Shown here piece by piece: positions 51,953 through 63,873 of a DNA stretch of 64,000 bases (positions are counted from its first letter, which is position 1; each line of letters begins with the position of its first letter). The DNA is from Epinephelus fuscoguttatus (taxonomy: Eukaryota; Chordata; Actinopteri; Perciformes; Serranidae), in NCBI RefSeq assembly GCF_011397635.1, contig NC_064772.1, forward strand, positions 13,097,035 through 13,161,034. Reading direction: 5' to 3'. Position numbers and translations under genes: made by a program. Under the pieces are notes generated by a model. It searched no databases and was not told where the DNA came from. It saw only the letters and a list, made by a program, of their open reading frames with translations.

Positions 51953-52119
51953 ACTGGGACAAAGACTCAGGATAGGACACAGGTAGCAGTGACCTTCAGA
52001 GGAAACACACATAGTTTACTGCACATACACTGGATCAAATAAAGAAGGCTTTCCATCTTTCCTTGTAATGATATGGTACATGAAAAAGCAATAACAGAAA
52101 CAAGAGAAACATACTCACA
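51953..52119 (-). promoter_or_regulatory. prtfdc1: Possible 5' UTR intron of prtfdc1
   Basis: On the minus strand a donor AACT|GTGAGTAT occurs with the exon end at 52119, and an acceptor TTTGTCCCAG|TGAAG opens an exon at 51953, just 26 bases upstream of the ATG. Together they suggest a non-coding first exon ending at 52119. Nothing in the sequence proves its use, and no clear promoter motif was found upstream. Confidence 0.3.
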
Positions 52120-52540
52120 GTTCTGTTGCCTTCTTTCCAGCCACCATTCACAAACCAAGGAGGAAAACAAGAGTGTCAAAAGATATCTGGGGACGTCCTG
52201 TCCTGTCCAGCCTCGTGGGCTGTGGGATCACGCTTTAGTCATTTGCATAAAAAGACAGCGCTGTTTTAGTCGTAGAGAATTACAGGGATAATCAGATGCA
52301 TGTGATGCTGGCTTCACGAGCTGCAACAGGACAATGAAAACAACTGACAACAAATATTTGCTTCAGTTTCTATGCAGGACATTTTATTCAGTCAGAATTC
52401 AATTGATTTTAAGGACACTCTTATAGACTACACAGCCAACTATTTAGTCTTTTGTTCCCCAAGAAGTCACATTTACAAGAAACAGCTGTTTGCCATTATA
52501 TGCAGCTCAAAATGTAATATTTCTATAATACAAAGAGGCG

Positions 52541-53556
52541 TTAAAGCTACAGTTGGTGACTTTTATGAAAATAACTTTTGTCATATTGGCTGAAACTGTC
52601 ATACACAGTAAGACAAAATATGTGAAAAATTTAAATTACTGCTCTCAGAAGCACCTCAAATGCCTTTAATGGTATCTGCAAGACTGAAAGAAAAGGCCTG
52701 AATGAAAACAACCAATCAGAGCACAGGAGTCTTAAAGGGCCTATGTCCACAGTGTTTTTTTTTTTCTTCAAGCTCTTCTTTCAATTATTTCCAATTAAGT
52801 CCAACTAATGCGGCCGCATGCAGCTGACTAGAAAAAAAAGTGCCACACCCAGCGTCTTTTTTTTGCGCAGTCTCTAAACTTTTTAGAATGCCACTGGTGT
52901 CATCTGTGATGCTCCCTTTCAGGAAATCAATCACCTGGGACAGTACTCATCACCCTAAAAACCAAGGTGGAGGAGAAGCTAGTTCTGGCCGCATTTATTC
53001 GCGCTGGACAAAAACCATTGCAACAGAAAAGCTCATTTGTGGGCGCAGATCAGACATTGGATGTTGCTGGTGTGTGCTGTGCTTTACACCATAATGATTT
53101 AGTGATATCCAAAGCACAAGTACTTGTATAAGCTTGTTAGCTGTGTAGTCAACCCTCTGTTCACATAACGTCATCAAACAAGACACTGGGAGCGCTTTCT
53201 GCCACAGCTTTTCGGCCAAAGTAAAACAATTATGTGGACACAAGCACTAACACAGCTGTCAATCAGGTCATGAACTGCCAACAAACTGTCAAACTAGGCA
53301 ACGCTGATCAAATATGAATCAAGATTCCGTTACTGCATTGCCCATTTATTGCCTCAAATGTCTTCACAAACATATTTTAGGGTACTGTTTAGCTGTAAAA
53401 TGAGAATTTTTGCTACCTGGTTGCCATGTCAAACGACAGTTGAGCCGAAAAGTGAGCACGACCCACCAGCTGAAGTAAATTTTCTTACTGAATCTTGATT
53501 TTTATTTCATCATAATGATTCATTTTGATTCATAAAGTTAAAAACTGTAGCTTTAA
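52541..53556. mobile_element. TTAAAGCTACAGTT... inverted-repeat element
   Basis: The left end is TTAAAGCTACAGTTGGTGAC and the right end, in reverse complement, TTAAAGCTACAGTTTTTAAC. Both lie at TTAA, as expected of a target-site duplication of that sequence. The interior shows no transposase. This is a recognisable teleost non-autonomous family. It occupies most of the gap between prtfdc1 and enkur. Confidence 0.7.
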
Positions 53557-53821
53557 ATTACAAAATTTCCTTCAAAATTACATTATATTTCACCAAGAGT
53601 ACATCACTTTAAAAACATGATTTGCCCTGTTAGTGGTAGATGTAACGATGGCAATAGTCCATTGTGAATTCTCTCACTGACTGGCCAGACTGCTTTTGAA
53701 TTTGCTGTGAATTTACACACTCCCCAGAGGGTAATTCTAAATGATTCAATAACTCGCACTGGAGTTTCATCTATTTTCCATGTTTCATGTGACAGATCAT
53801 GAGAATATACACATACAGAAT

Positions 53822-53827
53822 TTTATT
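53822..53827 (-). terminator. enkur: enkur polyadenylation signal AATAAA
   Basis: AATAAA on the minus strand about 85 bases downstream of the enkur stop codon, which implies a very short 3' UTR. Confidence 0.55.
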
Positions 53828-53910
53828 TTACTCAAGCCCACATGATATGTGAAGTAAGGGTGTTGGTCTCAAGACAGTACAGTACATCTAATTTAATGTT
53901 TTTTAATATC

Positions 53911-55655
53911 TTAGTTATTGGAGATGTAGATGGTCTTAAACCTCTCGAAGAGGTTGATGTCGTTCTCCAGCTGCTTTATTGCCACTTCCAGACGTTCCTT
54001 GCGGGACTTCTTGGACAGGCTGTCCGTGACGAGAGAGAGGCCCTGGTACTCACGGTGCAGCTGATGCAAGTTCTTCCTCAGGCCCTGCATAGTGAACCCA
54101 CATGGTCAAACACACAACTGTCACAATAAAATCAGCTTGATAATGTGACTGTTAGCATTCAGCACTTAATGTAGCTTAGACATATGGTATTAATTCAGCT
54201 AGTTGTGACAAAAATCTGCATGGGGGAAACACATACAGTAGGCCATTTTATCCTGATTTATTAAGACTGAAAAAAGTATTTTCCTAAAAACATCAAAGGC
54301 ATGAAATCATCAGATTCATTTCCTCCAGTTGTATGATCCCCTGCTGTTTTTTGGAAGAGAACTGGCATCATGCAGCCATGTGTTAAGTACCTCCAGGACG
54401 GCTCGTCGCTCCTCGTCAGACAGGTGTTTCATGACTCCCTGCTCCCGCTGTTCTTTCACAAACTCGTCATACTCTTCCTGTGCTCTCCGCTCTTGTTCAT
54501 TGCGCTGCTGCAGGTACTCTGGTACCTCTCCGTAATGCTGCAAATAGGAACTGGAAACTTTAGATAATACTTTCACAGTGGCAAGATAGATTAAAAAGGG
54601 GAGTGTAATTATGTTTTTTCTATGTGCTGTCATGTAATATTCTATTTTTTTTTCTAAACTTATCCGACTGCCATAGCTGATTAAAGTGTCAAATATTGTA
54701 GAAAAATACCTTTTTCTTGATGTATTTGGGGACAAGTCCTGAATTCTCAAGAGGCTGCTTATGTCCTTTGCTGGTGTCCACACAGACAGGCTGGGGCTTC
54801 ATTGGCACCACTGTAGCTGTCTTTATGAAGTCTCTCTTGGTGTGAATACCCATAGGTGGGATCTCTGTCCTCGCAGGAACAGGCAGTCTCTTCATAGTGC
54901 AGATGTTTCGGACCTCTTTCGAACACTGTGTCTCTGAAACAGCATATAAATTTGAATGAACAACAGATCAAAGATGCACCCACTCACTGGTGAATTAGTC
55001 AGTAGGAGAACCCACTTTCAGGTAATTTGGGCTCCTTTGAGTGCTTCTTGAGGTACTTCTCTGGGGAGGGCACCTCTACTTTTGCTGGTCCCATTGTCCT
55101 CATTGCACCCTTGTTTGACTTTTCCTCAAGAATAACTGTTGGCCGGTACTTGGACATGTACCTTCAGGTGCAGCACAAGAATACATTCTTTAAACACAAT
55201 AAAACAGGCTGACAGTAAAATTCAGATTAGTTAACTTTCTTTTATTTATATGCCAAAATAAAATAAAATGTGTATACAATTAAGACAAACTTTGCAGCAG
55301 GTAAACACAATGATAAATGCTTCTTATTACTTATTCATTTTAGCTTATTTCTGATATAGGCCAAATGTTAGCCAAGTAACAATAAATATCTTAGCTAATT
55401 TCCACCTGGTTTGTCAATGTTAAGGGCCTAACTTCTTCACCCAACTACAGGTCTTTTTACTCTTTGAACATGAACAACTCCTTAGTTACAGCCTGTAGTC
55501 TAGCCAACTTGTTTCTGCTAACTAGCTTAGCTACATGAAGCTAGGTTAATTTAACATAAGGTTTAGAGTAGGTACCTTTGCGGCTTTTGAGCATGAACCT
55601 CCTCCTTTGTAAGAAGGTTGTAAACGCTTTCCGTTGGATACACAACTTCCGACAT
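53911..55655 (-). CDS. enkur: Enkurin, TRPC-channel-interacting ciliary/sperm protein
   Basis: Enkurin is an adaptor of sperm and motile cilia. It was described as binding TRPC channels, calmodulin and PI3K, and it is a microtubule-inner protein of axonemal doublets. Five coding exons join in frame: 55576-55655, 55016-55161, 54710-54933, 54391-54537 and 53911-54084. They total 771 nt, giving 256 residues, the same length as the human protein. The N-terminus MSEVVYPTESVYNLL has the short Y-N-L motif of the family. Residues about 56-75 (GPAKVEVPSPEKYLKKHSKE) and the SGLVPKYIKKK segment ending at 150 are hallmark blocks. The C-terminal enkurin domain (about 150-250) is basic, acidic and helical, with LSDEERRAVLEGLRKN at 190-205 and a terminal IYISNN. 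The start is the first ATG, 6 bases after an in-frame TGA. It is convergent with nothing, tandem with prtfdc1 and divergent from thnsl1. A palindromic X-box upstream suggests RFX control. Confidence 0.95.
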
Positions 55656-55803
55656 TTTGACAGACTTTGAGCAGGCGAAGGATTAAAAAGACACGGTGAA
55701 AGTTCACCTAACTAACTAAAAAACTGGCTAGCTAACTTGGCCAAGCTAACATGGACTAAATTCTGGGGTCAGAGTAATTTGTTTCACAACACGCAGCCGG
55801 CTA

Positions 55804-55816
55804 GTTGCTAGGCAAC
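55804..55816. promoter_or_regulatory. RFX X-box, GTTGCTAGGCAAC
   Basis: A perfect palindrome GTTGC-TAG-GCAAC that fits the RFX consensus GTNRCC-N(0-3)-RGYAAC at nearly every base. It lies 149 bases upstream of the enkur ATG. RFX factors, often with FOXJ1, drive motile-cilium genes, so the site fits enkurin's role. It is about 0.9 kb from the thnsl1 ATG. Confidence 0.75.
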
Positions 55817-56564
55817 GGAGGGAGCAAATGCTGCGTTACAAGACAGTTGTAAAGCTGTAAATTTAGATTCATATGTAAGTAAAGCTAAAGTTCACGAACA
55901 GTGTCATGGTTTTGATAAAGAATTCGGATACATCTCTTTTTAGTTATCCAATTAAAACCTTTATTTTTTTCAAATGCTACGGCACACACAATCTCTGTGC
56001 CACTGAATTACAAATTTATAAAAAATCAGTCTTAACCACAAAAAAGGGTCAGAATATTTTTTTTAATTGATTCTGACTCTGTTTCCATGTCTTGCCTTAT
56101 CATAATTAGCATAAAATTGCATTTTCCTTACATGAAAGTGAGTCTACTTTAGAATTCGGCTCAGCGGAATACAACATTCCGAGGAGCACCTGAATGCAGC
56201 ACAAAGGTGACTACCTTCTAGCACGTTCCGCGATGCAAAAAAACCTATGGTAGTTAAAGTGATTCACGTTCATGTATCGTTCAATTTGTAAGCCCCCGGT
56301 TAGACTTCATAGAAACTAAAATAGTTGAATTACTGTATATTTTCTGCAACAGGAAATCGACTTCTCATTGAGGACACATCACTTTTGTCCCTCCAGGCTG
56401 ACCGTAGTTGTTTGTGAATACTTCACAGTGCAGTGATCCTCCGGTCAAGTGTGTTGTAGTGCAGCTGCATGGTGCTTTACCGTTAAAACAAACCATATAG
56501 ATACCACAGAGTCCATTAAAAACATGAATAATCCGGTTTGAAGTACGGAAAGACGCCATTTCAC

Positions 56565-56710
56565 GTGAGTGTCGTTTTCATTCAGCTTATATGATGACAG
56601 ATCAACTGTCCTGGCTAACACGTGCAAAGTTAAAGCAGTGTCAGGGAGGAGTGTCCAAACATGAGGTGGCAAACGTGTTACTTTATTTTAAATGTCCTTA
56701 TTTTTCACAG
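56565..56710 (+). other. thnsl1: Probable 5' UTR intron of thnsl1
   Basis: The donor TCAC|GTGAGT at 56564/56565 and the acceptor TTATTTTTCACAG|GAC at 56710/56711 bound a 146-bp intron. It contains the upstream in-frame ATG at 56591, so that ATG would be spliced out and translation would start at 56741. Confidence 0.55.
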
Positions 56711-56740
56711 GACAAAAGCCTGCTGTCATTTGACTCCTCA

Positions 56741-59700
56741 ATGGGTTTCCTGAATGCACTGAGAGCTGTCAGATGCTACCTCAGCCTCTTTCCAACATCC
56801 AAATCATGCCTCTCCACCAAAGCCTCCCTGCTGGGGGACACAAACATCCTGCTCATGGGTGCTCCTGGAGCAGGGAAGACCACAGTGGGGAGGATAGTGG
56901 CCCACAGACTGGGGCTACCTGTCATTGACGTTGATGATGATGTCTTGGAGACGACATGGAGGATGCCTGTGGCTGCCAAGCTGGCAGCAGTTGGTGGTGA
57001 GTGTTTCCTGGAGGAAGAAGGCCAAGCTTTGTGTAAGTTCTCTGCCTCTGGGTGTGTTGTCTCCCTGACAGGCTCTAACCCTCTTCACGCTGCAGCGATG
57101 CAGCATATCAGAGAGTCCGGACTGGTGATCTACCTGGATGTGGACAGCGAAGACATCATACAGAGACTTGCTAGGATGAAGGTGAACAGGATAGTGGGCC
57201 AGGAGGCAGGGGTGTCCATGAAAGACATTCTGTGTTACAGGAAACAGTTTTATGAGAAGTGGCTTGATGTGCGGGTGCTGTGTGGAAAAGGGGACACAGT
57301 GGAGGAAGTGGCAGACAAGGTGCTGAAGGCTCTGGAGAGGTATCAGAACCATGCTGCAGAAACATATGTGTCAACCAGGAGTGACAGCGTGGCATCGTCC
57401 AATCAAAAAGCATACTTCAGTGATGTGGTAGTTGAGGGTCTGGCCACAGATGGAGGCCTCTATGTTCCCAAAAATGGCTTCCCAAACCTCGATGCTCGTG
57501 AATGGCTGAGACTAGTTGACATGTCGTACCCAGAACGAGCGTTAGTTTTACTTGAAAAGTGCATACACCCGTTGGACATCTCTGCTTTCGATCTCAGAAC
57601 GATGATATTCAAAGCATATGGATCTAACTTTTCTAGTGAGGCAGTAGCACCCGTGAAACATCTCGTCCACAACCAGTATGTTCAGGAGCTTTTTCACGGC
57701 CCCACCGCCTCATTTAAGGACCTCGCCTTGCAGCTGATGCCCCAGCTCTTTGCTTACTGCCTCCCACAGATGTGCAACTACCTCATTCTGGTGGCCACCT
57801 CTGGGGACACAGGAAGTGCAGTGCTCAGTGGCTTCAGCAGGCTCAGTGGCGTTGACAAACACAGGACAGGGGTGCTGGTGTTCTTCCCAGAGGACGGTGT
57901 GAGTGAGATTCAGAAGCTTCAGATGACGAGCTTCAGGGAGGGCAACGCCAGGGCCGTGAGCGTCCTTACAGACTTTGATTTCTGTCAGAGAACCATAAAG
58001 AGGATGTTTGGAGAGTCTGGGCTGACCGGACACCTCGCTGTGGAGTACGGCACTGTCCTCAGCACCGCCAACTCCATCAACTGGGCCCGGCTGTTGCCAC
58101 AGGTGGGTTTATAACTGAGTACAACTCCATGGAAAAAAAAACCACTTTCTGTTATAGGGCTTGTCCATAACAAAGATTTTGACTTAAAGGGTAGGTTTGG
58201 TATGCTTCAACCTGGACCCTTTTTCCCATGTTTTCATGTCTAAGTGACTAATTAGAACAACAATATCTGAAATTGGTTCAGTATCACACCATCAATTTAC
58301 GTCCATTAAATGTGCTCGTTTTTGCCTCTGAAGGGTTCAGATTGTTATTTTCTGGCCACTTATGTAAAGCATCTATACAAAGACAGACCTTTTTGTTAAA
58401 GAGTAAGATCATTTTGTTTAACCAGAAACAGCTCGAAATTGCCATTGCCAAACTCACCAGATTCCATTTAAATTAACAGTCATTTAATCACAGTAGAACA
58501 CACTTCATTCAGAGCTGACGGAAACAAAATAAAACTCACAAAAAACATCTTGGTTCTTCTTTTCACTGTTCCAACAATCACCAATCCTGGTTTGGATTAA
58601 ATAAACCCTTAAATCGCCCATTAAGATGTAAAAATACACTGACTCTGTACAAGCTAAAATTACTGTTTTTTTTTAAATGGAGTCTGGTGGGTTTGGTGAT
58701 GGTGATGTGACATCACTGATGTCAGGTTGTTTCTGGTTGAATATAAAGGATCTTACTCTTTAACAGAGGGTCCATCTTTTTAGGGATCTGTTCCATAAGC
58801 GATCAGAGAGTAACAGTCTGAGCCTGTTAGTGGTAAAAACAAGCACTTTAAGTGAACATAAGTTGACAGTCCCCAAATGCCCCAAGTGGTTACATTGCAG
58901 CCTGTTTCGTGGCTGCTGGCTGCAGCAGTCTTGCTCAGTATTGAACCAGTTAAAAAAAACTGTGTTCCCATTGGTCATTTTGATTCAAAAACATGGGAAC
59001 ATAGAGTCCAAATTGGAAAATACGGAAGTTACCCTTTAATGGCAGGGGAAGCTTAGGTGTCACTAATAGAGTTGCATATTCTGGTTTCATTGATGGTTAT
59101 CACACCTTGTACACTTGCTAATCCAGTGGTTCCGAGCTGGTGGGTCGCGGTCCAAAAGTGGGTTGAGGGTCCATTCTGAATGGATCACCAGTGACTCACA
59201 AACATGTCATGTTTGAAACACACACTGTAACCGTAGTTAGTAATAACATTAATTATGGCTGTATTCTATTAAAGTGTGACAGTGAGCCAGCATGCATGAT
59301 ACCAGGAGCCTGACGCTGAAACAGCTAAATGGAATTCTGCCGTCATTCATTGTAATATTAACACCTGTGTTTTTCCTACTGTGACATGAAAAAAAAAAAC
59401 GTCCCTAAAATGCTATTGAGTAATCAGTTGATTGTTTGGATCAGTGACTGAATAGTTAGACTATGAAATGTCCAAATGCACATGAGGCATAATGCACAAA
59501 CTTTCCAAGAGGTAAAAGTGATGTCTTCAAAATGTTTGTTTATTCTGACCAAAATGCCAAAACCCAAAGATTTTCAGTTTACAGTGATTTAGGCTGCAAC
59601 AAGGGAATTAACTTACATGTTGAGTCAGATACAGCATCTCTTTAAAATGTCACAGCTTTATTAGACCATTGCACCATCTGTAACATTTCAGAACTTAATA

Positions 59701-60729
59701 TATTTTGACACTGGCAAATAAAAAATGTCTCATATACTTTTATATTGTGGTGTTTTTAATTGATTTGTCATCTGTTGTGTTTTTTTCTACCACTTGATTT
59801 TCCATCATTTGTGCAGATTAAACATAGTTTGCAAAGTTACACTCTAAAAGTTTTTGTGAGGCAGCAGCTCACTTTATTTGGAACATGCAGTGTGACAGTT
59901 TTGTTAACTTCTCCCTGTCTTGCAGGTGGTTTATCATTCCTCAGCCTATCTGGATCTGTGCAGGGACGGTGTTATCAAGTTCGGGGAGCCTGTCGATGTT
60001 TGCATCCCTTCTGGTAACTTCGGCAACGCCATGTCAGCCGTGTACGCCAAGCAAATGGGCATCCCGATAAGAAAAGTCATCTGTGCGTCCAACCACAACC
60101 GCATCATCACGGACTTTATCACCACAGGCGAGTATGATCTCCGGGGACGGCCTCTGGTGCTCTCCCACTCCCCGGCTATAGATATCCTCAAGTCCTCCAA
60201 CCTCGAGAGGTTTATCTTCCATGTCTCAGATGGAGACGGCCGTCTTGTCAAGGAGCTGTTCACACGCTTAGACAGGCAGCAGCACTTTCAGGTTCCTGAG
60301 CCTCTTCTTGGCAGGATGCAGCAGGAAGTGCTGGCTGGCTGGTGCTCTGAAGACGACTGCTTGGCCGCCATCCAGAGCGTTCACACACAAACGGGCTACC
60401 TCATGGACACACACACCGCCGTGGCGAAAGTGGTGGCTGATAGGCTGCAGGACAGTGCGTGTCCCGTGGTGCTTTGTTCCACCGCTCACTACGGGAAATT
60501 TGCACCTGCTGTGTTCAAAGCTTTGCAAATCCGGAATATTCCCGAGGATCCCGTCGAGCAGCTGAAGAAGCTCGGATCTACTGCATCCAGACCTGAAATC
60601 CACAGAGACATGATGAAGTGCCTGAAGGAGAGTGGCAGGAGGAAACATGCTGTTTGTCAGGCAGATTACGGCGTGTTGGTGGACGAGGTGGAGAGCATGA
60701 TACAGGACTCCTTCTTGAAAGTTATGTAG
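56741..60729 (+). CDS. thnsl1: Threonine synthase-like 1
   Basis: Member of the fold-type II PLP family related to bacterial and plant threonine synthase, fused to a shikimate-kinase-like domain. Animals lack the threonine pathway, so the true reaction is unknown; the related THNSL2 is reported to act on O-phosphohomoserine. Two coding exons, 56741-58102 and 59926-60729, join CAG|GTGGGT to TTGCAG|GTG and give 721 residues (human about 743). The N-terminus (1-31) is Arg/Ser/Leu-rich and lacks acids, like a mitochondrial presequence. Then come the P-loop GAPGAGKT (40-47) and DVDDDVLE of the kinase-like half. The PLP half has HGPTASFKD with the predicted Schiff-base Lys326, SGDTGSA (354-360) and PSGNFGN (482-488). 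The start was set at 56741 because the earlier in-frame ATG (56591) lies in a probable 5' UTR intron. The 1.8-kb coding intron holds a foldback element. Confidence 0.95.
58184..59039. mobile_element. Palindromic TTAA-flanked element in the thnsl1 intron
   Basis: The left end TTAAAGGGTAGGTTTGGTAT and the right end (reverse-complemented TTAAAGGGTAACTTCCGTAT) are inverted and sit at TTAA. The arms pair over long stretches: GTTAAAGAGTAAGATC against GATCTTACTCTTTAAC, and AACCAGAAACAGC against GGTTGTTTCTGGTT. No coding frame. It makes up nearly half of the intron and would fold into a long hairpin in the pre-mRNA. Confidence 0.75.
59125..59230. mobile_element. Fragment of a 'GGTGGGTCGCGG' hAT-like repeat
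   Basis: CAGTGGTTCCGAGCTGGTGG, TCCATTCTGAATGGATCACC and GTGACTCACAAACATG occur in the order seen in a common teleost element. Only one end is present. It lies in the thnsl1 intron. Confidence 0.55.
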
Positions 60730-60856
60730 GATTGTTTCACCTTAAATTAATGTTGATATAAATCAGAATTAATTATTTTCAAAAAGTCTTTACGTATCCT
60801 GGTTGTATATTGTTTTTTCCCAATTAATTTGTAATGTTTTTAAAGCAAATTTAACA

Positions 60857-60862
60857 AATAAA
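60857..60862 (+). terminator. thnsl1: thnsl1 polyadenylation signal AATAAA
   Basis: AATAAA 128 bases downstream of the stop codon, followed about 25 bases later by an A-rich run. Confidence 0.6.
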
Positions 60863-60889
60863 AGCACATGAAAGATCAAATCTGGCAAA

Positions 60890-61985
60890 AAAAAAAAGAA
60901 AGAAATTAAAACAGAAAAAAAAATCAATGACAAAATTGAAGAAAAATCACCACTTATCAGCAGGTGTGGTCATGAAATTGATTTTAAAGACATAATTTAA
61001 AAGTCTCCAGCCTGCAGGATTGAGAAAAATGAACAATACGTTCACTCTGATTACACTGTAATAGAGCCCTAAGCTCAATTTAAAGCCTATTGATTATGCA
61101 ACATTTCTTTACATCATTATCAGAGCCCTGGCCCACTAGATGGGGGTGTCTACCTCTTAGCCACTGCTGTGGCTGTGTAGGAACACTGGTGCAAGTGTTG
61201 CAGTAACCCTATCACTATGAGGAGAATTAATCACTGGCAAAGTCAGAAGGTCAAGTAAACTAGTAAATAGTGATGTGAAATCAATATCTGCAGTCAGTGA
61301 GATAATCATCTCTTTCCAGTTAATTGTATTCTTATGCATTACAGTGTGACAATACTTATGTGCCGTATATTTCCTTAATGATATCTGTCAAGCTCTGTTG
61401 TGTCTTTGTTCAGGACAGTTACTGTATACACTGTAATAAATATGGACATGAAAAATATTTTTAATTATATTAAAATGTTTTATTTACCTAATCTTTTCTT
61501 TTTTTATGACTTAAACTTTTTTCGGCTGATGTGAGGAGCGCTGAAGCAACATGGTGGATCTCACAATGTGACATTAAAATGCAGCTAATGAATTGGTTTC
61601 CACAGTCCACTAATTGCCAGGTGAAGCTCCTGAGCTGGTACACTCATCCAATCAGTGTCCACTGTCTCATTAACCACTTCACAGAAGGCAGAAAGGCTTT
61701 ATTAATATAAAACCTTTTGAACCACATCTGTCCCTTTCTCCTTCACATTTCTTAGCTTTAACACTCAGGACCATAAAGTCTTTAAAAAGACTGTATTGAA
61801 ACAATAGATGCACTGATACTGATATCAGATCTAAGGCCGATACTGACTTAAATAGCTGACTCAATTATTAGTTAGAATCTAAGAATCGATCTATTCAGTT
61901 CAAATCTTTGTCTGATGTGAATGTGCATGTGTTTAAGTCAAGCCTGATGTTGCCTTTCACCTAATCTCTCAAGACAGATTCTGCA
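60890..61985. other. Intergenic sequence downstream of thnsl1, nothing recognised
   Basis: AT-rich DNA without coding frames, tandem arrays or clear terminal repeats. In other vertebrates GPR158 follows THNSL1; no exon of it was seen here. Confidence 0.5.
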
Positions 61986-61989
61986 ATCT

Positions 61990-62535
61990 ACATTGTAGAA
62001 TCTGTCGGCAGCCCTGTGTGAAAGACGACTAGAGAGGGGCGGAGGGCGGTGCTTTGAGTTTGAACGATGCTGCGCTTTAGCCAATCACAATGGAAGGGGC
62101 GTGGCCAAGATGTGCAGGTGTCCCCAGGAAATGTGTACCTACAGAAACAGCAAGCTCCGTGCCCATAGTGATCGCTCCACCCAAAACGGCGTCTCGTCAA
62201 CGTGAAAAAAAAAAAAAAAATTCCAGCGGATGTCTTAGTTACAACATGATTGAGCAAACTGGAGTAGTTACATGTCGTATCCGACAACGGGAGGCTTTTA
62301 ACAGATGACGTCCTGATGTTAGCTTTGCTGCTAGTGTTAGCTGTCCCTGTCGGCTGCAGCCACTGATGCTTTCTAGACATTGTGATTTCCCAAAACTGAA
62401 TAAATAGCACACATAGCAACACAAAACTGCTTTGCTAGCTCAATTATGTTGTAACTAAGATAGCTGCTGGAAAAAATATTTTATTCACGGACCGTTTATT
62501 GAGTTAATACCTTATTTTTATACAGTCTATGGTTA
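61990..62535. mobile_element. Probable DNA-transposon remnant with CpG-rich body
   Basis: The block has GCGCTTTAGCCAATCACAAT, TGTGTACCTACAGAAACAGC and GTGCCCATAGTGATCGCTCC, a 16-base A run, and ends at ATACAGTCTATGG, the same terminal word (reversed) as the repeat at 10549. The long minus-strand frame through it (61988-62422) encodes no known domain and crosses the A run, so it is not a gene. Identity is tentative. Confidence 0.4.
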
Positions 62536-62954
62536 TTACAAACACCGCTAATGGCTAACGTTAACAGCTAGCGGTTAGCCCAGCTAATAACCATGTTATT
62601 AATTACAAAACGTGCACACAGAAATAGCAACGTTTGTTCAATCATTGTGTTTATAGACTTTACAAAAAAATGTGATATATAGCTAAACTCTGCTGGTTTT
62701 CTACCTGAAGTATTTGTAAACAACACAGCGATTCCCTGGGAGCACTGCCGGAAGTGAAGGGTCTGAGCGATCACCGAGGCGCCTGCACTTCCGTTAGTCA
62801 AAAAATTCCGGGCTGTGCCTCCAGAGGTAAAGGAAGGAGAAAAAAAAGGTTTTTTTTTTGACTCAGCTCATGTTTCCTTCTGACTTCATCAACAAGGAAG
62901 GGCATAGTAACACCTGTGACTGATTCATTTCTGATACTGTTTGACCAACGCAGT

Positions 62955-63500
62955 GAACCGTGTTTTCGCTGTAATGTCATAAACAGATATTACCTTTCTG
63001 ACAATAATTTTGTGTTATATTTACCCCTTGAAACCTGGAGTGACATCAGTTTTTGTGCTGTTTTCAGATGCCTTTCGCGAGTATTGAAACCTTTGAACCC
63101 TGGTGCGATTTCTTTCAAAAACATGGGAAAAAAAGGCAGTGAGCAACTTGGAAAGACATGTCCCGTAAAGTGCAAAAAAGTGAGTAGATTTAGAAAATTA
63201 ATTTAAAAAAAAAAATTAAAAATAGGGAGAAAAAGGAAAAAAGCTGAGGAAAACTATGTAATTATTGTTTTTACATTTTAAAATTATGTTTCAGAAATAT
63301 TATAATTTTAAGCATTCTTTCCAGGTCATTTCCTTATTTGTTTGTTTTAAACTTCAATTTCATTTTTCACTAATTTTCTTGTTTTTAATTGTCTCTTTTT
63401 ACTAATTTCCTGCTAATATTTTTTTGTTGTTCATTGCCTTCTTCCCACGTTTTTAAAAGAAATCAATGCAATTTGCTCAGATTTCAAAGGGTTAAAGATA
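62955..63500. repeat. Interspersed repeat with CATGGGAAAAAAAGGCAGTG core
   Basis: Words ACCTGGAGTGACATCAG, CTTTGAACCCTGGTGCGATT, ACATGGGAAAAAAAGGCAGT and TTTGCTCAGATTTCAAAGGG recall an abundant fish repeat. Terminal structure was not resolved. Confidence 0.4.
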
Positions 63501-63873
63501 TTATATTTTGACAGACTGATTGAGAGTTGTCCCAATTAGTTGATGTTCTGCTTTTCTGAAGTTATTTTCCTCTTATTTATTTAAATACAACAGCTTGTGC
63601 ACTGGATTTAACAAGAATTAAGGGCACCAAGGTCATGTCGTCTTGTACGATATGTATTATTCCATAAAGACAATCATTTTGGAAAGGAGTGAATTGGAAA
63701 GTAGTTACAAACCCAAATCATTTAAATAATAAAATTACAGCTTGTGACTTTGGTGTATCAGAGGATGGTTATATGGACATTGGTAATATGATACAAGCTT
63801 TCTGTTACTGTCAAAAAAAAACCACATTGCTCTTTTTTGCCAGACATCTGTCAGAAGCAACATCCTGTTATAT

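Noticed and set aside
56591-56740. Upstream in-frame extension of thnsl1 from the ATG at 56591
   Set aside because: The segment to 56710 ends in a clear acceptor (TTATTTTTCACAG) after a donor at 56565, so it is most likely a 5' UTR intron. The extension has no similarity to the family, while the start at 56741 gives a good presequence.
56915-57352. 145-codon open frame antisense to thnsl1
   Set aside because: A shadow of the strongly coding thnsl1 exon on the opposite strand.
61988-62422. 144-codon open frame on the minus strand
   Set aside because: It runs through a 16-base A/T homopolymer and transposon-like sequence; no domain was recognised.
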